This document shows positions 62,321 through 64,000 of a stretch of 64,000 nucleotides of DNA, one piece after another. The stretch spans positions 62,001-126,000 of the forward strand of contig NZ_SCFY01000009.1 in NCBI RefSeq assembly GCF_007049795.1. Reading direction: 5' to 3'. This stretch comes from Ectopseudomonas mendocina (GTDB taxonomy: Bacteria > Pseudomonadota > Gammaproteobacteria > Pseudomonadales > Pseudomonadaceae). Made by a program: the position numbers and the translations under genes. Numbering within the stretch: the stretch's first letter is position 1; each line of letters opens with the position of its first letter. Under the pieces are notes generated by a model, which saw nothing but the letters and a program-made list of their open reading frames with translations, was not told the origin of the DNA and searched no databases.

Positions 62321-63766
62321 ATGCCTGCCGATTTCGGCATTCCCCATCTGTTCGCCTACCTGATCGCCACCATTCACGCCCTCGGCGTACTGGCCGCGAT
62401 CCACGCCGTGCTCACCGTGCGCACCGCCCAGGGTGCGCTGGCCTGGGGGCTGTCGCTGTTCTTCATGCCCTACCTGACGCTGCTGCCGTACCTGGTGTTC
62501 GGCCGCAGCCGCTTCGATGCCTACGTCAAGGCGCGGCGTCAGGCCGACAAGGAAATGCACCACGCCATGGCCGAGCAGGACTGGCGCCCCTGGGTCGAGG
62601 AAGCCAAGGCCGCGCACCTGTCGCCCGCCTACGACCGCCTGCGTGCACTGCCGCGTCTGTCGCATCTGCCTGGCCTGACCGGCAACCGCGTCGACTTGCT
62701 GATCAATGGCGAGGCCACCTTCACGGCGATCTTCAATGCCCTGGCCGGCGCCCAGCAGGTGATCCTGCTGCAGTTCTTCATCATTCGCGACGACCGCCTC
62801 GGCCGGCGCCTGCAAGACGTACTGCTGGAGCGTGCCGCCGCTGGCGTACAGGTGCATGTGCTGTATGACGGCGTCGGCAGCCATTCGTTATCCGCCGCCT
62901 TCATCGACCGCCTGCGCCGTGGTGGTGTGCAGATACACGCCTTCCCCACGCGCTCCGGGCTGCTCAATCGCTTTCAGCTGAATTTTCGCAACCACCGCAA
63001 GATCGTCGTGGTCGACGGTGAGATCGGCTTTCTCGGCGGGCTCAACGTCGGCATCGAATACCTCGGGCAGAAGCCGCCGCTGGCGCCCTGGCGCGACACC
63101 CATGTCGAGGTGCGCGGCCCGGTGGTGGCCAGCCTGCAGGAAGCTTTCGCCGAAGACTGGTACTGGGCCTGCAAACGCTTGCCACCGCTGCAGATGCCGA
63201 GCAAGCAGGATGAGCCCGGCCTGCTCTGTCAGGTGGTCGCCAGCGGCCCGGCCGACCCGCAGGAGACCTGCTCGCTGCTGTTCGTCGAGGCGATTCATGC
63301 GGCGCGCGAGCGGATCTGGCTGAGCAGCCCGTACTTCGTACCCGACGAGTCCCTTTTTGCCGCCCTGCGCCTGGCAGTGATGCGCGGCGTCGACGTGCGT
63401 CTGCTGCTGCCGTCACGCCCCGATCACCGCATTGTCTATGCCGCCTCCAGCCTCTACGCCTTCGAGGCGCTATGCGCCGGCGTGCGCATCTTCCGTTACC
63501 AACCGGGCTTCCTGCACCAGAAAGCTTTGCTGATCGATCACGATGTCAGCATGCTGGGCAGCGCCAACCTGGATAACCGCTCCTTCCGCCTGAATTTCGA
63601 GGTCAGCCTGCTGACCTTCGACGAGGGCTTCAATGCTCAGGTAGCGGCCATGCTGGAGGACGACTTCAGCCGCTCGCGCGAGCTGGTCAACGCCGACCGG
63701 CGCAACCTGCACCGCCTGCAACAGCTGGGCATGCGCGTAGCAAGGCTGATCTCGCCTATTCTCTAA
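62321..63766 (+). CDS. cls: Cardiolipin synthase
   Basis: A 481-residue phospholipase-D-superfamily enzyme. Two N-terminal membrane helices are followed by two HKD motifs: [16 protein letters not shown] and [25 protein letters not shown]-like sequence. It joins two phosphatidylglycerol molecules to cardiolipin at the inner membrane. ATG at 62321 with AAGGAAG upstream is preferred to the longer frame at 62255. It is divergent from the BCCT transporter. Confidence 0.92.
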   Translation: MPADFGIPHLFAYLIATIHALGVLAAIHAVLTVRTAQGALAWGLSLFFMPYLTLLPYLVFGRSRFDAYVKARRQADKEMHHAMAEQDWRPWVEEAKAAHLSPAYDRLRALPRLSHLPGLTGNRVDLLINGEATFTAIFNALAGAQQVILLQFFIIRDDRLGRRLQDVLLERAAAGVQVHVLYDGVGSHSLSAAFIDRLRRGGVQIHAFPTRSGLLNRFQLNFRNHRKIVVVDGEIGFLGGLNVGIEYLGQKPPLAPWRDTHVEVRGPVVASLQEAFAEDWYWACKRLPPLQMPSKQDEPGLLCQVVASGPADPQETCSLLFVEAIHAARERIWLSSPYFVPDESLFAALRLAVMRGVDVRLLLPSRPDHRIVYAASSLYAFEALCAGVRIFRYQPGFLHQKALLIDHDVSMLGSANLDNRSFRLNFEVSLLTFDEGFNAQVAAMLEDDFSRSRELVNADRRNLHRLQQLGMRVARLISPIL

Positions 63767-63824
63767 GGCGCAGCTATGGTTAGGGTGCCAGCAGCTGTTA
63801 GCTGTCAGCGAGAACCTGCCTGCC

Positions 63825-64000
63825 ATGACCAGATGCTTCGCCCTGCTGCTCTGCCTGCTCGCCCTGCCCGTCGCCGCACAGGAGGACATTCGCGTCGGCG
63901 TCGAACTGCAGCCCTATCAACCGTATTCCGATGTGGAGAACGGTGAGTACCGCGGCTACGCCCGCGACCTGCTGGACACCTTCGCCGCCGAGTATGGCTA
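63825..64000 (+). CDS. Periplasmic substrate-binding protein, SBP_bac_3 type (3' truncated by window edge)
   Basis: Only 58 codons are present. They show a Sec signal peptide (MTRCFALLLCLLALPVAAQ) and the start of a periplasmic binding domain (IRVGVELQPYQPYSDVENGE, YRGYARDLLDTFA). The family assignment rests on this pattern, which fits amino-acid binding proteins or the sensor part of a larger protein. The rest lies outside the window. Confidence 0.7.
   Translation, partial: MTRCFALLLCLLALPVAAQEDIRVGVELQPYQPYSDVENGEYRGYARDLLDTFAAEYG

Overview
The window looks like chromosomal DNA of a Pseudomonas (sensu lato), possibly of the mendocina/oleovorans/alcaligenes group. The evidence is high G+C, dense short-spaced operons, Pseudomonas-type REP inverted repeats, and gene strings that match P. 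aeruginosa PAO1 from memory: zur-znuCB with a lipoprotein and metNIQ; cobW-DUF1826-zigA-dksA2-folE2; RpiR regulator-zwf; and the trans/cis-hydroxyproline (lhp) cluster. No tRNA, rRNA, CRISPR array, prophage or plasmid gene was seen, and no gene-free stretch exceeds about 300 bases.

Region 1 (1-15400) is a catabolic island for hydroxyproline. A three-subunit FAD/[2Fe-2S] D-hydroxyproline dehydrogenase (its first gene is cut by the window edge) is followed by an AraC regulator, a polar amino-acid ABC transporter, an aconitase-X type cis-3-hydroxyproline dehydratase and a proline-racemase family enzyme with a Ser/Cys catalytic pair. Then come the pyrroline-hydroxycarboxylate deaminase, a complete TRAP transporter, alpha-ketoglutarate semialdehyde dehydrogenase and, convergently, a pyrroline-2-carboxylate reductase. 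Together they would send 4-hydroxyproline to 2-oxoglutarate and 3-hydroxyprolines to proline. Two near-identical palindromes precede the two main transcription units.

Region 2 (15500-31200) holds an RpiR/HexR-like regulator divergent from zwf with an operator between them, an AmpG-like MFS gene, znuA divergent from zur-znuC-znuB with a Zur-like box, a lipoprotein, metNIQ, a LysR regulator, a glyoxalase-fold protein and a large GGDEF/EAL protein.

Region 3 (31200-46950) carries uvrD, two tandem paralogous TRAP-type binding lipoproteins, a TetR regulator, a Tim44-like protein, an ElaA-type acetyltransferase, a SUKH protein, and a GntR regulator divergent from a class III aminotransferase plus glutamine-synthetase-like gene pair with two perfect palindromes in the divergent promoter. 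Several small conserved proteins follow.

Region 4 (46980-52220) is the zinc-starvation block: two CobW/COG0523 GTPases, DUF1826, dksA2 and folE2, with a Zur-like box between dksA2 and folE2. dksA2 is interrupted by a 287-bp element with terminal inverted repeats. Removing exactly that element restores a family-like 140-residue reading frame. This is the most notable finding.

Region 5 (52240-64000) has a DUF2207/lemA pair, a cNMP-CBS-DUF294 nucleotidyltransferase with a DEDDh exonuclease, a DUF2986 protein, a LysR regulator divergent from L-serine dehydratase, a BCCT transporter, cardiolipin synthase and the start of a periplasmic binding protein.
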